A DNA stretch of 64,000 nucleotides, from positions 1 to 64,000 of the forward strand of contig JBKPMR010000001.1 in assembly GCA_046732255.1 (NCBI GenBank), written 5' to 3'. Source of the stretch: DATBLE01 sp046732255 (GTDB lineage: Bacteria > Actinomycetota > Thermoleophilia > Gaiellales > Gaiellaceae). The position numbers were made by a program, and so were the translations under genes. The stretch's first letter is position 1, and every line of letters begins with the position of its first letter. Positions 47,745 through 55,656 of this stretch are shown one piece after another. The notes beneath the pieces are model-generated. The model searched no databases. It was not told the origin of the DNA and was given only the letters and a program-made list of their open reading frames with translations.

Positions 47745-49203
47745 CGGTTCCGTTGAAGCACCGTCCCGACCCGCATTCGCCAACTTCGTCGCGGGCGAGT
47801 GGCGTCCGAGCCGGTCCGGACAGACGTACGAGAAGCGCGGCCCATGGCGGCCGTCAGAGCCGATCGGCGACTTTCCCGCATCCGGCGCGGACGACGTCGA
47901 TGCCGCCGTCGAGGCAGCCGCTGCCGCCTTCCCAGAGTGGTCGCGGCGACCGGCGGCGCAGCGGGGCGCGATCCTCATCGCCGCCGCCGACGCAATCGAG
48001 CGGCGGGTCGAGCAGGTCGCGCAGGACATGACGCTCGAGATGGGCAAGCCGCTGCGCGAGGCGCGCATGGAAGCGGCTCGCGGCGCCGCGATCCTGCGCT
48101 ACTTCGCCGGCGAGGCATGGCGGCCGAAAGGCGAGCTCTTCGAGCAGTCGGCCACCGGAAGCTCGGTCTACACCGTGCGCAGGCCGCTCGGCGTCGTCGC
48201 CCTGATCACGCCCTGGAACTTCCCGGCCGCGATCCCGGCGTGGAAGGCGGCGCCTGCGCTGATCTACGGCAACACCGTCGTGATGAAGCTCGCACAGGAG
48301 GCGCCGCTGACCGGCCTGCACCTCGCCGCCTGCCTCGAGGAGGCCGGGATCCCGGCAGGCGTCTTCAACATCGTGATCGGCCGTGGCTCGGAGGTCGGGA
48401 CACCGCTCGTCCGGCATCCGACGGTGAAGGCGATCTCCTTCACCGGCTCGGTCGCGGTCGGCAACCAGGTTCGGGAAGAGGCGACCGCACTCGACAAGCG
48501 CGTCCAGCTCGAGCTCGGCGGGCACAACCCGCTGATCGTGATGGCGGACGCCGATCTCGGGCGCGCGGTCGAGGCCGCGTATGCCGGGGCGTTCTGGTCG
48601 GCCGGGCAAAAGTGCACCGCGACCCGGCGGATCTACGTCGAGGACGCCGTCTACGACGACTTCCGTGAGCGCCTGCTGGAGCGGATCGGGAGTGGAACGG
48701 TCGGCGACCCGACCGATCCGACCACCGAGGTCGGCCCGATCGTGAACGAGAAGCAGCTCGAGGAAGTGCTGGCCGGAATCGAGCGCGGGAAGGCCGAAGG
48801 TGGAACCGTCGTCGCCGGCGGAGAGCGTACCGACGACGAGGCGTTCCTCCTCGCGCCGACGGTGTTCGAGGACGTTGCCGACGAGGCGTTCCTCTCCTGC
48901 GAGGAGGTCTTCGGTCCGGTGACGTCGCTCTACCGCTTCGCCGACGTCGACGAGGCGCTTCGCCGTGCGAACGCGGTCGAGTTCGGTCTCTCCGCCTCGA
49001 TCTTCACGAGCAATCTCGCGACCGCGCAGCGGTTCGTGGACGAGCTCCAGGCCGGGATCCTGCACGTCAACTCGCAGACGGCGGGTGCCGACGTGCACGT
49101 TCCCTTCGGCGGGATGAAGGGCTCGGGCTACGGCCCGCACGAGCAGGGCCAAGCGGCGATCGAGTTCTACACGGAGGTCGTGACCGTCTATCAGGACGTC
49201 TAA
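47680..49203 (+). CDS. NAD(P)-dependent aldehyde dehydrogenase (2-oxoglutarate-semialdehyde-type)
   Basis: A 507-residue ALDH. The catalytic Cys is in GQKCTATRRIYVED and the general-base Glu in LELGGHNPLIVMADA. The cofactor site is TPWNFPAAIPAWKAAPALIYGNTVVMK and FTGSVAVGNQ. The N-terminal ~30 residues (MSTERDRQTMSAERDRSDRP...) come from a 27-bp in-frame tandem duplication plus a REP palindrome and are absent from typical ALDHs, which would start near FANFVAGEWRPSRSG. The two ATGs (47680 and 47707) are both within this duplication. Probably oxidises the semialdehyde made by the FAH enzyme. Confidence 0.9.
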   Translation: MSTERDRQTMSAERDRSDRPVPGSVEAPSRPAFANFVAGEWRPSRSGQTYEKRGPWRPSEPIGDFPASGADDVDAAVEAAAAAFPEWSRRPAAQRGAILIAAADAIERRVEQVAQDMTLEMGKPLREARMEAARGAAILRYFAGEAWRPKGELFEQSATGSSVYTVRRPLGVVALITPWNFPAAIPAWKAAPALIYGNTVVMKLAQEAPLTGLHLAACLEEAGIPAGVFNIVIGRGSEVGTPLVRHPTVKAISFTGSVAVGNQVREEATALDKRVQLELGGHNPLIVMADADLGRAVEAAYAGAFWSAGQKCTATRRIYVEDAVYDDFRERLLERIGSGTVGDPTDPTTEVGPIVNEKQLEEVLAGIERGKAEGGTVVAGGERTDDEAFLLAPTVFEDVADEAFLSCEEVFGPVTSLYRFADVDEALRRANAVEFGLSASIFTSNLATAQRFVDELQAGILHVNSQTAGADVHVPFGGMKGSGYGPHEQGQAAIEFYTEVVTVYQDV

Positions 49204-49246
49204 ACGCACCAGAGCGTGACGCTTCATCCACCGAACGACATGTCCC

Positions 49247-49259
49247 AGGGACAGTCCCT
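49247..49259. repeat. REP-like palindrome AGGGACAGTCCCT
   Basis: Another perfect 13-bp copy, in the 83-bp gap between the ALDH and epimerase genes. It directly precedes the hairpin at 49261. Confidence 0.7.
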
Positions 49260-49260
49260 C

Positions 49261-49285
49261 GGCCGTGTCCCGGAGGGACACGGCC
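49261..49285 (+). promoter_or_regulatory. Hairpin enclosing the epimerase ribosome binding site
   Basis: Arms GGCCGTGTCCC / GGGACACGGCC (11 bp, perfect) with loop GGA. The only Shine-Dalgarno-like sequence (GGAGGG, 49272-49277) lies in the loop and start of the right arm, and the hairpin ends 1 nt before the ATG (49287). Folding would hide the site; it may be a translational control element or a REP-derived hairpin. Confidence 0.5.
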
Positions 49286-49286
49286 G

Positions 49287-50177
49287 ATGAACGAGCGCTG
49301 GCTCGTCACCGGCGCCCTCGGGTGCATCGGGGCGTGGACCTGCGCAACGCTCGTCCGCGAGGGCGCGCGCGTCACGGCGTTCGACCTCGGCGACAACCTC
49401 GCCCGGCTGCGGTTGATCGCAACGCCGCAGGAGATCGACGGGATCGAGTTCGAGCGCGGCGACATCACCGAGCTCGAGACCGTCGAGCGGGTTCTCGCCG
49501 AGCACGAGATCACCCATGTCGTGCATCTCGCCGCGCTGCAGGTGCCGTTCGTTCGCGAGAACCCGGTGCTCGGCTCGCGGGTCAACGTGACCGGAACGGT
49601 CAACGTCTTCGAGGCGGCGAAGCGGGTCGGGCTCCGGACGCCGATCGCCTATGCGAGCTCAGCCGCGATCTACGACCGCGAAGGCACTGTCGCTCCGAGC
49701 ACGCTGTACGGTGTCTTCAAGCTCACGAACGAGGGAACGGCGGCGATCTTCGCGGCCGATCACGGCGTCTCGAGCGTCGGTTTGCGGCCCTTCACGGTGT
49801 ACGGCCCCGGCCGCGACCAGGGCATGACCGCCGGTCCCACGCTGGCGATTGCCGCCGCGGTGCGCGGGGAGCCGTACCGGATCGCCTTCGGCGGCGCAAC
49901 GCAGCTGCAGTACGCCGGCGACGTCGCGGGCGCGTTCATCCAGGCGGCGCGCTCGACGCCCTCGGGCTCACTGACCTTCTGCATCGGTGGGCCGGCCACC
50001 TCGATCGCCGACTTCGTCGCGCTGGTCGGGGACATTGTTCCGGGTTCGGAGATCTCGTACGACGACACCGTCCTCCCGTTCCCCGACCAGCTGCCGCAGC
50101 CCTGGTTCGACTCCCCGCTGACGCCGCTCGAGGCTGGGGTGCGCGAGACGGCGGCGATCCTGCGAAGCGTCGTATAG
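49287..50177 (+). CDS. NAD-dependent epimerase/dehydratase (extended SDR)
   Basis: A 296-residue extended SDR: MNERWLVTGALGCIGAWTCATLVREGARVTAFDL (GxxGxxG), HVVHLAALQVPFVRENP, catalytic YGVFKLTNEG (YxxxK) after IAYASSAAIYD, and PFTVYGPGRDQGMT. Fits a sugar epimerase or uronate/lactone-type dehydrogenase; the latter would suit the neighbouring sugar-acid pathway. Start ATG next to the hairpin described at 49261. Confidence 0.87.
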   Translation: MNERWLVTGALGCIGAWTCATLVREGARVTAFDLGDNLARLRLIATPQEIDGIEFERGDITELETVERVLAEHEITHVVHLAALQVPFVRENPVLGSRVNVTGTVNVFEAAKRVGLRTPIAYASSAAIYDREGTVAPSTLYGVFKLTNEGTAAIFAADHGVSSVGLRPFTVYGPGRDQGMTAGPTLAIAAAVRGEPYRIAFGGATQLQYAGDVAGAFIQAARSTPSGSLTFCIGGPATSIADFVALVGDIVPGSEISYDDTVLPFPDQLPQPWFDSPLTPLEAGVRETAAILRSVV

Positions 50178-50178
50178 T
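50173..50178 (+). promoter_or_regulatory. -10-like TATAGT before the ThDP enzyme gene
   Basis: TATAGT overlaps the epimerase TAG stop. The following leader contains AAGGGGAG 4 nt before ATG 50208. A -35 box is not evident. Confidence 0.4.
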
Positions 50179-50207
50179 CGGGCTCAACCGACCGGAAAGG
50201 GGAGAAC

Positions 50208-51986
50208 ATGGCCGAGATCCGAGGCTGCGACCTCGTCGTCGAGTACCTGATCAAGGAGAAGGTCCCCTACATGTTCGGCTATGCCGGGCACGGGGCGGTC
50301 GGGCTGCTAGACGGGGTCTACAACCACCAGGACGAGATCAAGATCATCTTCCCGCGGATCGAGTCGGCGGCCGGGTACATGGCCGACGCGTACTACCGCG
50401 CGTCCGGCAGGGTGATCCCGGTGTACACGTCCACGGGCCCCGGCCCGATGCTGCTGACGGTGGCGATGGCGAACGCCTTCTACGACTCGTCCGCCTTCAT
50501 CGCGATCACGGGCCAGGTGGCGACGAACCAGTACGACTCGGGCGCGCTGCAGGAGGAGTACCGGCACTACCAGGCGGACTTCCCGAGCATCGCGAAGGTG
50601 ATCACGAAACGGAGCTTCCAGGCTCAGAGCGTCGAGGACCTGGGCAAGTTCCTGCCCAAGGCGTTCAAGCTCTCCCGCACCGGTCGCCCCGGCCCGGTGC
50701 ACGTCGACGTCCCCTACGACCTCTGGATCCGCTCCGCTGATGTCGACGTGCCCGAGCCGGAGGAGCGGTCGGTGAGCCTCGAGTGGCGCACGCCGGGCTC
50801 GCCGGAGGCAGTCGCCCGCGCGCTCGAGCTGCTGCTGAAGGCGAAGCGGCCGCTGATTCTCGCCGGCGGCGGGGTGATCTCGTCCGAGGCAACCGAGGAG
50901 CTTCAGCGGTTCGCCGAGCACGTGAACGTCCCGGTCTACTCGACCTTCATGGGAAAGGGAGCGCTGTCCGCGCGTCACCCGCTGCATCTCGGCATCGCCG
51001 GCTGCTGGGGCGAGTACCCGGCGACCGAGGCGGCGAAGAACGCGGACGTCATCCTCGCGCTCGGCTGCCGGTTCTCCGACATTCACTGCTCGTCCTGGGT
51101 GCCGGGCTACACGTACAACATCCCGCCCACGAAGCTGATCCACGTCGACCTCGACCCGCAGGAGATCGGCCGCAACTACCCGACCGAGCTGGGGATCGTC
51201 GGCGACGCTCGCGAGGTGCTCCGCCAGCTGAGCGAGCTCGCGGGTCGTGAGGCGAAGCGCGAGCGCTCGCCCTGGATCGACCAGGTGGAGGCCTGGAAGG
51301 AGGAGTGGTCGAACTTCATCGAGCCGGAGAAGGCGAGCGACGGCACGCCGATCGACCCGCGCCGCGTGATCGCAGAGCTGCGCAAGGCGGCGCCGGACGA
51401 CACGCTGATGATTACCGACACGGGCAACCACCAGACCTGGGTGGAGCAGTACTGGGATGCGTACGAGCCCCGCTCGGTGTTCACGCCCGGCGGCTTCGCC
51501 GGCATGGGCTTCGGCACCTGCGGCGTCCTCGGCGTCAAGCTCGCGCGGCCGGACCGGCCGGCGATCTGCGTCACGAGCGACGGCAGCTTCATGATGTTCC
51601 CCGGAGCAGTCGCCACCGCCGTCGAGCACGACATCCCCGCGGTCTGGGTGATCTTCAACAACTACACGATCGGGGTCATCCGCGACCTCCAGCGCTTCTA
51701 CATGGACAACCGGGAGATCGGGACGAGCTTCGTGAAGCAGTCGACCGGCGAGTTCTGGAACCCGGACTTCGCGGCGATGGCCGAGGCAATGGGCGCGGGC
51801 GCCGTGTCCGTCGACCAGCCGAGCGATCTCGCCGACGCGTTCGACACCGCGCTGAAGGCCGGCGGCCCGTACGTGGTCGACGTGAAGATCAACCGCGACA
51901 CCGCCGTCCCGCTGATCGGCACCTGGCAGTTCCCGCCGATCACGCAGGCAGAGCCGACGTTCGGAAAGCGGCTGGTGATCACGTAG
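50208..51986 (+). CDS. Thiamine-diphosphate-dependent enzyme (acetolactate-synthase-like)
   Basis: A 592-residue ThDP enzyme with the three-domain POX/ALS layout. The catalytic Glu is in IIFPRIESAAGYMADAYYRASG. The central domain is LILAGGGVISSEATEELQRFAEHVNVPVYSTFMGKGALSARHP. The ThDP motif is VTSDGSFMMFPGAVATAVEHDIPAVWVIFNNYTIGVIRDLQ (GDGx25-30NN form). It may be an acetolactate synthase relative, a sulfoacetaldehyde/oxalyl-CoA-type lyase or a carboligase; motifs do not decide. Its TAG stop overlaps the inferred first codon of the ChlI-like gene. Confidence 0.86.
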   Translation: MAEIRGCDLVVEYLIKEKVPYMFGYAGHGAVGLLDGVYNHQDEIKIIFPRIESAAGYMADAYYRASGRVIPVYTSTGPGPMLLTVAMANAFYDSSAFIAITGQVATNQYDSGALQEEYRHYQADFPSIAKVITKRSFQAQSVEDLGKFLPKAFKLSRTGRPGPVHVDVPYDLWIRSADVDVPEPEERSVSLEWRTPGSPEAVARALELLLKAKRPLILAGGGVISSEATEELQRFAEHVNVPVYSTFMGKGALSARHPLHLGIAGCWGEYPATEAAKNADVILALGCRFSDIHCSSWVPGYTYNIPPTKLIHVDLDPQEIGRNYPTELGIVGDAREVLRQLSELAGREAKRERSPWIDQVEAWKEEWSNFIEPEKASDGTPIDPRRVIAELRKAAPDDTLMITDTGNHQTWVEQYWDAYEPRSVFTPGGFAGMGFGTCGVLGVKLARPDRPAICVTSDGSFMMFPGAVATAVEHDIPAVWVIFNNYTIGVIRDLQRFYMDNREIGTSFVKQSTGEFWNPDFAAMAEAMGAGAVSVDQPSDLADAFDTALKAGGPYVVDVKINRDTAVPLIGTWQFPPITQAEPTFGKRLVIT

Positions 51987-53047
51987 ACGAGCTCCGCTAC
52001 TTCCCGTTCACCGCGATCGTCGGGCAGGAGCGCCTCAAGCAGGCGCTCCTGCTCAACGCGGTCAACCCGGCGGTCGGCGGCGTCCTGATCAAGGGGACGA
52101 GCGGCACCGGGAAGTCGACTGCGGTCCGCGGGCTCGCCGAGCTGCTGCCGGAGATCGCGGTCGTCGCGGATTGTCCATTCTCGTGCGACCCGGAACGCCC
52201 GCTCTGCGCGACGTGCCGCGAGCGGAAGCGCGAGGAGCTGCCGGTCGTCCAGCGCCGACGGCGCATCGTCGACCTGCCGCTGAACGCAACGGAGGACCGG
52301 GTGTCGGGCAGCGTGGACGTCGCCCGTGCTCTGAAGGACGGCGAGCGGGCGCTGGAGCCAGGGCTGCTCGCAGAGGCGAACCGAGGGATCCTCTACGTCG
52401 ACGAGATCAACCTGCTCGACGACCACCTGACGGACGTCCTGCTCGACGCGGCCGCGCTCGGCGTCAACGTCGTCGAGCGGGAAGGGGTCTCGGTGTCCCA
52501 TCCGGCCCGGTTTCTCCTCGTCGGGACGATGAACGAGGACGAGGGCGAACTGCGGCCGCAGATCGCCGACCGGATCGGCCTCGAGGTGGAGGTCGAGGCG
52601 CTCGCCGACCCGGAGTCTCGGGCCGAGATCGTGCGGCGACGGGAAGCGTTCGGCGCCGATCCCGCCGCCTTCCGCGAGTTGTGGGCCGCCGCTCAGGCGG
52701 ACCTGGCCGCAGCGATCGCGGACGCAGAGGCTCGGCTCGGCTCGGTCCAGGTCCCGGATCCTCTCTACAGCGCCGTCGGGCGACTGGTCGTCGGCTCGGG
52801 CGTGAACAGCCACCGGGCGGACATCGCGATCGTCGAGTGCGCCAAGGCACTCGCAGCGCTGGACGGCCGCACGGAGGTCGGAGCCGAGGACGTGCTCGAT
52901 GCCGCGCGACTGGCGCTCGACCACCGGCTCGAGGGCGACCCCTTCGGCCCTGCGCCGCGCGCCGAGCCGCACGTGCTCCGGAGACTCCTCGACGACGCGC
53001 TCGAGATCGAGGTGTCCCGAAAAAAAGTGCCAGGGCGGGCGAGCTAG
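51983..53047 (+). CDS. Mg-chelatase ChlI-like AAA+ ATPase, non-canonical start
   Basis: A protein of about 354 residues. YFPFTAIVGQERLKQALLLNAVNPAVGGVLIKGTSGTGKSTAVRGLAELLPEI holds the ChlI opening and Walker A; GILYVDEINLLDDHLTDVLLDAAALGVNVVEREGVSVSHPARFLLVGTMNEDEGELRPQIADRIG carries Walker B and sensor segments. Also has the CPFSCDP...CATC zinc-like cluster of BchI/CobS relatives. The conserved N-terminus begins at GTA 51983, inside the ThDP enzyme's stop (GTAG). No ATG/GTG/TTG is in frame near it. Confidence 0.85.
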   Translation, partial: VDELRYFPFTAIVGQERLKQALLLNAVNPAVGGVLIKGTSGTGKSTAVRGLAELLPEIAVVADCPFSCDPERPLCATCRERKREELPVVQRRRRIVDLPLNATEDRVSGSVDVARALKDGERALEPGLLAEANRGILYVDEINLLDDHLTDVLLDAAALGVNVVEREGVSVSHPARFLLVGTMNEDEGELRPQIADRIGLEVEVEALADPESRAEIVRRREAFGADPAAFRELWAAAQADLAAAIADAEARLGSVQVPDPLYSAVGRLVVGSGVNSHRADIAIVECAKALAALDGRTEVGAEDVLDAARLALDHRLEGDPFGPAPRAEPHVLRRLLDDALEIEVSRKKVPGRAS

Positions 53048-53907
53048 CGCTCGAGGTCAACGCCGTTCCGGACGGCGCCCCGGAGGTCGAGGCGGTCCGC
53101 GTCGAGTCGGCGCGCGTCTTTCACCATCGCCGCCGCATCGACCGCCTGGAGCGTGCACGGCTCGGGCGGCGCGCCCGGTCGTTCGTCGGTCGTCGGCGCG
53201 GCAAGTACACACGGCACCGGCTGGCGCGGCCGGGCGACCACGACGTCGCCTTCGACGCCACCCTGCGGGCCGCGCTAGCGCGTTCTGGTGGAGCTCCGGT
53301 TGATGTGCGGGGTGACGACCTCCGCCGGAAGGTGCGCGAGCACCGGTCGCCGTTCTGTGTCTGCTTCGTCGTCGACAACAGCTGGTCGGTGCATGCGGAG
53401 CGAATGATCGAGAAGGTCAAGGGCGTGGTCTTCGAGCTGCTCGACGACGCCACGCGACGTGGGGACAAGGTGTCGCTGGTCGCGTTCAAGGGCGGCATCC
53501 CCGAGGCCACGGTCGCGCTGCCGCCGACGTCGAGCCGAAGTCGTGCGCGGCATCGGCTCGAGGAGATCCCGCTCAGCGGGCAGACGCCGCTCGGGGACGC
53601 GCTCCGCCGGGCGCGGCTGCTCCTGCGCGCCGAGCTCGTCCGTCATCCCAACGCGGTTCCGCTCGTAGTGGTCGTGAGCGACGGCGTGCCGACGGTGCCG
53701 GTGCGGCACGGAGCCGACCCGGTCATCGAGGTGCTGGCCGAGGGCAGGCGGATTCGGCGCGGCCGGATCGGCTGCGTGATCGCCGAGGTCGCGGAGCGGG
53801 AGCACGGCTGTGCCGCCGCTCTCGCGCAGGCGAGCGGAGGGACACTGCTGCCGCTCTCCGCGCTCGCCGCCGGCTTGGTGCTCGAGGCGGTCGAGGAGTC
53901 GGCATGA
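53044..53907 (+). CDS. Mg-chelatase ChlD-like von Willebrand A protein, non-canonical start
   Basis: A protein of about 287 residues: basic linker RLGRRARSFVGRRRGKYTRHRLARPGDHDVAFDATLRAALA, then a VWA domain CFVVDNSWSVHAERMIEKVKGVVFELLDDATRRGDKVSLVAFKGGIPEATVALPPT with a MIDAS DxSxS (DNSWS). The pair ChlI/ChlD drives metal insertion or other remodelling; no ChlH/CobN subunit is present, so the partner is unknown. The frame lacks a standard start; it begins at CTA 53044 overlapping the ChlI stop (CTAG). Overlaps the next gene by ATGA. Confidence 0.82.
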   Translation, partial: LALEVNAVPDGAPEVEAVRVESARVFHHRRRIDRLERARLGRRARSFVGRRRGKYTRHRLARPGDHDVAFDATLRAALARSGGAPVDVRGDDLRRKVREHRSPFCVCFVVDNSWSVHAERMIEKVKGVVFELLDDATRRGDKVSLVAFKGGIPEATVALPPTSSRSRARHRLEEIPLSGQTPLGDALRRARLLLRAELVRHPNAVPLVVVVSDGVPTVPVRHGADPVIEVLAEGRRIRRGRIGCVIAEVAEREHGCAAALAQASGGTLLPLSALAAGLVLEAVEESA

Positions 53908-54491
53908 ATCCGGTCGAGGCTGAGGCGCTGGCCGACCCCCGGACGGGCGCTGTTCCCGGGGCCGAGCTGGATGCGGAGCTCGCACGGTGGGATCCGGTGG
54001 GGGACGAGCCGGACGATGCGGATCTCGACGAGCTGCGCCGAGGCCGCGAGATCGAGTGGGCGACCCGGACGCTCACGCAGGGCGAGATCCTCGACTCCTT
54101 CGCCGCCTACTGCCGGGACGAGCTCGACGACGTGGAGGTGCTCGAGTGGGCACCGAGCCGGCTGGCGCTCGGCTGGCGGCGAGAGCGCAGCACGATCGAG
54201 CTCCGACTCGGTTACGCGTTCTGTGAGCGGCTGGCGGAGGACGGGCCCGCGCTGTTGCTCGGCCCGATCGGCCCGAAGACGGTCGAGCGGTTTCTGCAGG
54301 ACGAGGGCCTGCGCTCGCGGATCGCGCTCCTGGATCTCGTACGCCTGGAGAAGATCATCGCCGTTCGGTCGAGCGTGTTCGTCTACCTCGAGTGGTTCCT
54401 GCGCGACGTCTACGGAGTGAAGATCCTGCCGGAGTCCGCGTTCACCACCGGCCTCGTCGAGCGCGGGATCATCTCGCTGGGCATGGGCTGA
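53904..54491 (+). CDS. Conserved protein of unknown function in the ChlI/ChlD-like operon
   Basis: A 195-residue protein, MNPVEAEALADPRTGAVPGA..., with no recognised family. An N-terminal acidic half (DELRRGREIEWATRTLTQGEILDSFAAYCRDELDDVEV) is followed by a mixed alpha/beta part (FLQDEGLRSRIALLDLVRLEKIIAVRSSVFVYLEWFLRDVYGVKILPESAFTTGLV). Its ATG overlaps the ChlD stop (ATGA), so it is probably the third member of this chelatase-like unit. Confidence 0.7.
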   Translation: MNPVEAEALADPRTGAVPGAELDAELARWDPVGDEPDDADLDELRRGREIEWATRTLTQGEILDSFAAYCRDELDDVEVLEWAPSRLALGWRRERSTIELRLGYAFCERLAEDGPALLLGPIGPKTVERFLQDEGLRSRIALLDLVRLEKIIAVRSSVFVYLEWFLRDVYGVKILPESAFTTGLVERGIISLGMG

Positions 54492-54562
54492 GCCTGTCGG
54501 TCGGCCGGCCGGCGTGCCCGAGCGCGTCCCGCGCCCGCATCGCGAGGCGGCCCGAACGACGC

Positions 54563-54586
54563 CAAACCCCCACCCAAGGGTGGGGG
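54563..54586. repeat. Two-copy intergenic element with AACCCCCACCC hairpin (copy B)
   Basis: Perfect 11-bp arms AACCCCCACCC / GGGTGGGGGTT with AA loop. On the minus strand it is preceded by TAGCCTCGCCTGCAGGGG (54606-54625), the same order as copy A at 37640. It lies in a 206-bp gap (54492-54697) that holds no gene. Confidence 0.5.
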
Positions 54587-54697
54587 TTGCTTGCCCCTTT
54601 CCCCTGCAGGCGAGGCTACCTCGACGGACGTGCCTTGTCCGTGACGAGTTCGTGCCGAATTTGCGCGCCGCCTGCGTCGGGGCGCCCGGCAGCAGGC

Positions 54698-55006
54698 TCA
54701 GCTGACGAGTCGCGCGACTGCCGCCGCGGCGGCGGCTACGACCACGACGGCGAGGATCGGCGCACGGAGCGCGATCGCGATCGCACCGGCACCCACTCCG
54801 ACGAGGCGCGCGTCCGCGACGATCGCCCGGTCGCCGCCCACCGCCTCCGTGACCACGAACGCGGCCAGCACCGCCGGCGCCAGGAGCGCCACCGGCCCGG
54901 CCAGCCACCGCGGTAAAGGACGCTGGCCGAGCAGTACTGGGCCGACCGCCTTGAGCGCGACCGTCGCCGCGCCGACCGCAATCACCGAGATCCAGACCGC
55001 GCTCAC
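54698..55006 (-). CDS. azlD: AzlD-family branched-chain amino acid export protein
   Basis: A 102-residue membrane protein with four hydrophobic helices (VWISVIAVGAATVALKAVGPVLL, GPVALLAPAVLAAFVVTEAVGG, LVGVGAGAIAIALRAPILAVVVVAAAAAAVARL). AzlD is the small partner of AzlC. The GTG start overlaps the AzlC stop by 4 nt. Confidence 0.88.
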   Translation of the reverse strand: MSAVWISVIAVGAATVALKAVGPVLLGQRPLPRWLAGPVALLAPAVLAAFVVTEAVGGDRAIVADARLVGVGAGAIAIALRAPILAVVVVAAAAAAVARLVS

Positions 55007-55656
55007 TCCGTCCCCCACCCGAGCAGCGCCGCTCCGGCTCCGGCGATGATCGGGATGCCTGCGGGGGAGAACGGAATCAGGACGAGTGCAATCCCGCCGC
55101 CCAGGAGCGCCGCCGACACCGCTCTCCGGCTCCGCAGCTGCGGCAGGAGGAGCGCGAGGAAGAGGGCCGGGAAGGCTGCGTCGAGACCGAGCCGGTTCGG
55201 GTCGCCGACGACGTCGCCGAGCACAAGACCGATCAGCGTCCCGGCGTTCCAGGCGAGGTACAGGAGTGCGCCGGCGCCCAGCAGGACATGGACGTCGAAC
55301 CCGGCCTTCCGTCGCAGCGTCATCGCCCAGGACTCGTCGACGATCAGCTGGGACTGGACGAGCCGTCTCGGCGCCGGGCCGCGGAACGCCGAGGCAATCG
55401 AGATGCCGATCGGCGCGTAGCGCGCGTTCAACATCACGGCTGCTGCGACCGCAGCCGCCGCCGATCCGGCACCGCTGAGCACCGATACCACGGCGAACTG
55501 CGCGGAGCCGGCAAACGTCGTCGCGGACATGACGAGCGGCGCCACCCACCCCATGCCTGCCGATCGGGCAAGGACGCCGAAGGAGAGCGCAAATGCTGCG
55601 GCGGCGACTGCGATCGGCGCGATCATCCGTGCGCCTTCGACGTACCGCTCTCTCAT
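55003..55656 (-). CDS. azlC: AzlC-family branched-chain amino acid export protein
   Basis: A 217-residue AzlC permease: ARMIAPIAVAAAAFALSFGVLARSAGMGWVAPLVMSATTFAGSAQFAVVSVLSG and LLNARYAPIGISIASAFRG are characteristic (FAGSAQFA and NLRH/NARY-type motifs). With AzlD it forms a two-component exporter for branched-chain or related amino acids. ATG 55656 overlaps the MFS stop, so all three transporter genes form one operon. Confidence 0.92.
   Translation of the reverse strand: MRERYVEGARMIAPIAVAAAAFALSFGVLARSAGMGWVAPLVMSATTFAGSAQFAVVSVLSGAGSAAAAVAAAVMLNARYAPIGISIASAFRGPAPRRLVQSQLIVDESWAMTLRRKAGFDVHVLLGAGALLYLAWNAGTLIGLVLGDVVGDPNRLGLDAAFPALFLALLLPQLRSRRAVSAALLGGGIALVLIPFSPAGIPIIAGAGAALLGWGTE

Noticed and set aside
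50208..51986. Assigning acetolactate synthase (branched-chain amino acid synthesis)
   Set aside because: No regulatory subunit or ilv genes adjacent; the motifs fit several ThDP enzymes.
51983..53907. Chlorophyll/bacteriochlorophyll Mg-chelatase function
   Set aside because: No ChlH/BchH and no other tetrapyrrole genes are nearby; ChlI/ChlD-type pairs act in other metal or remodelling systems.
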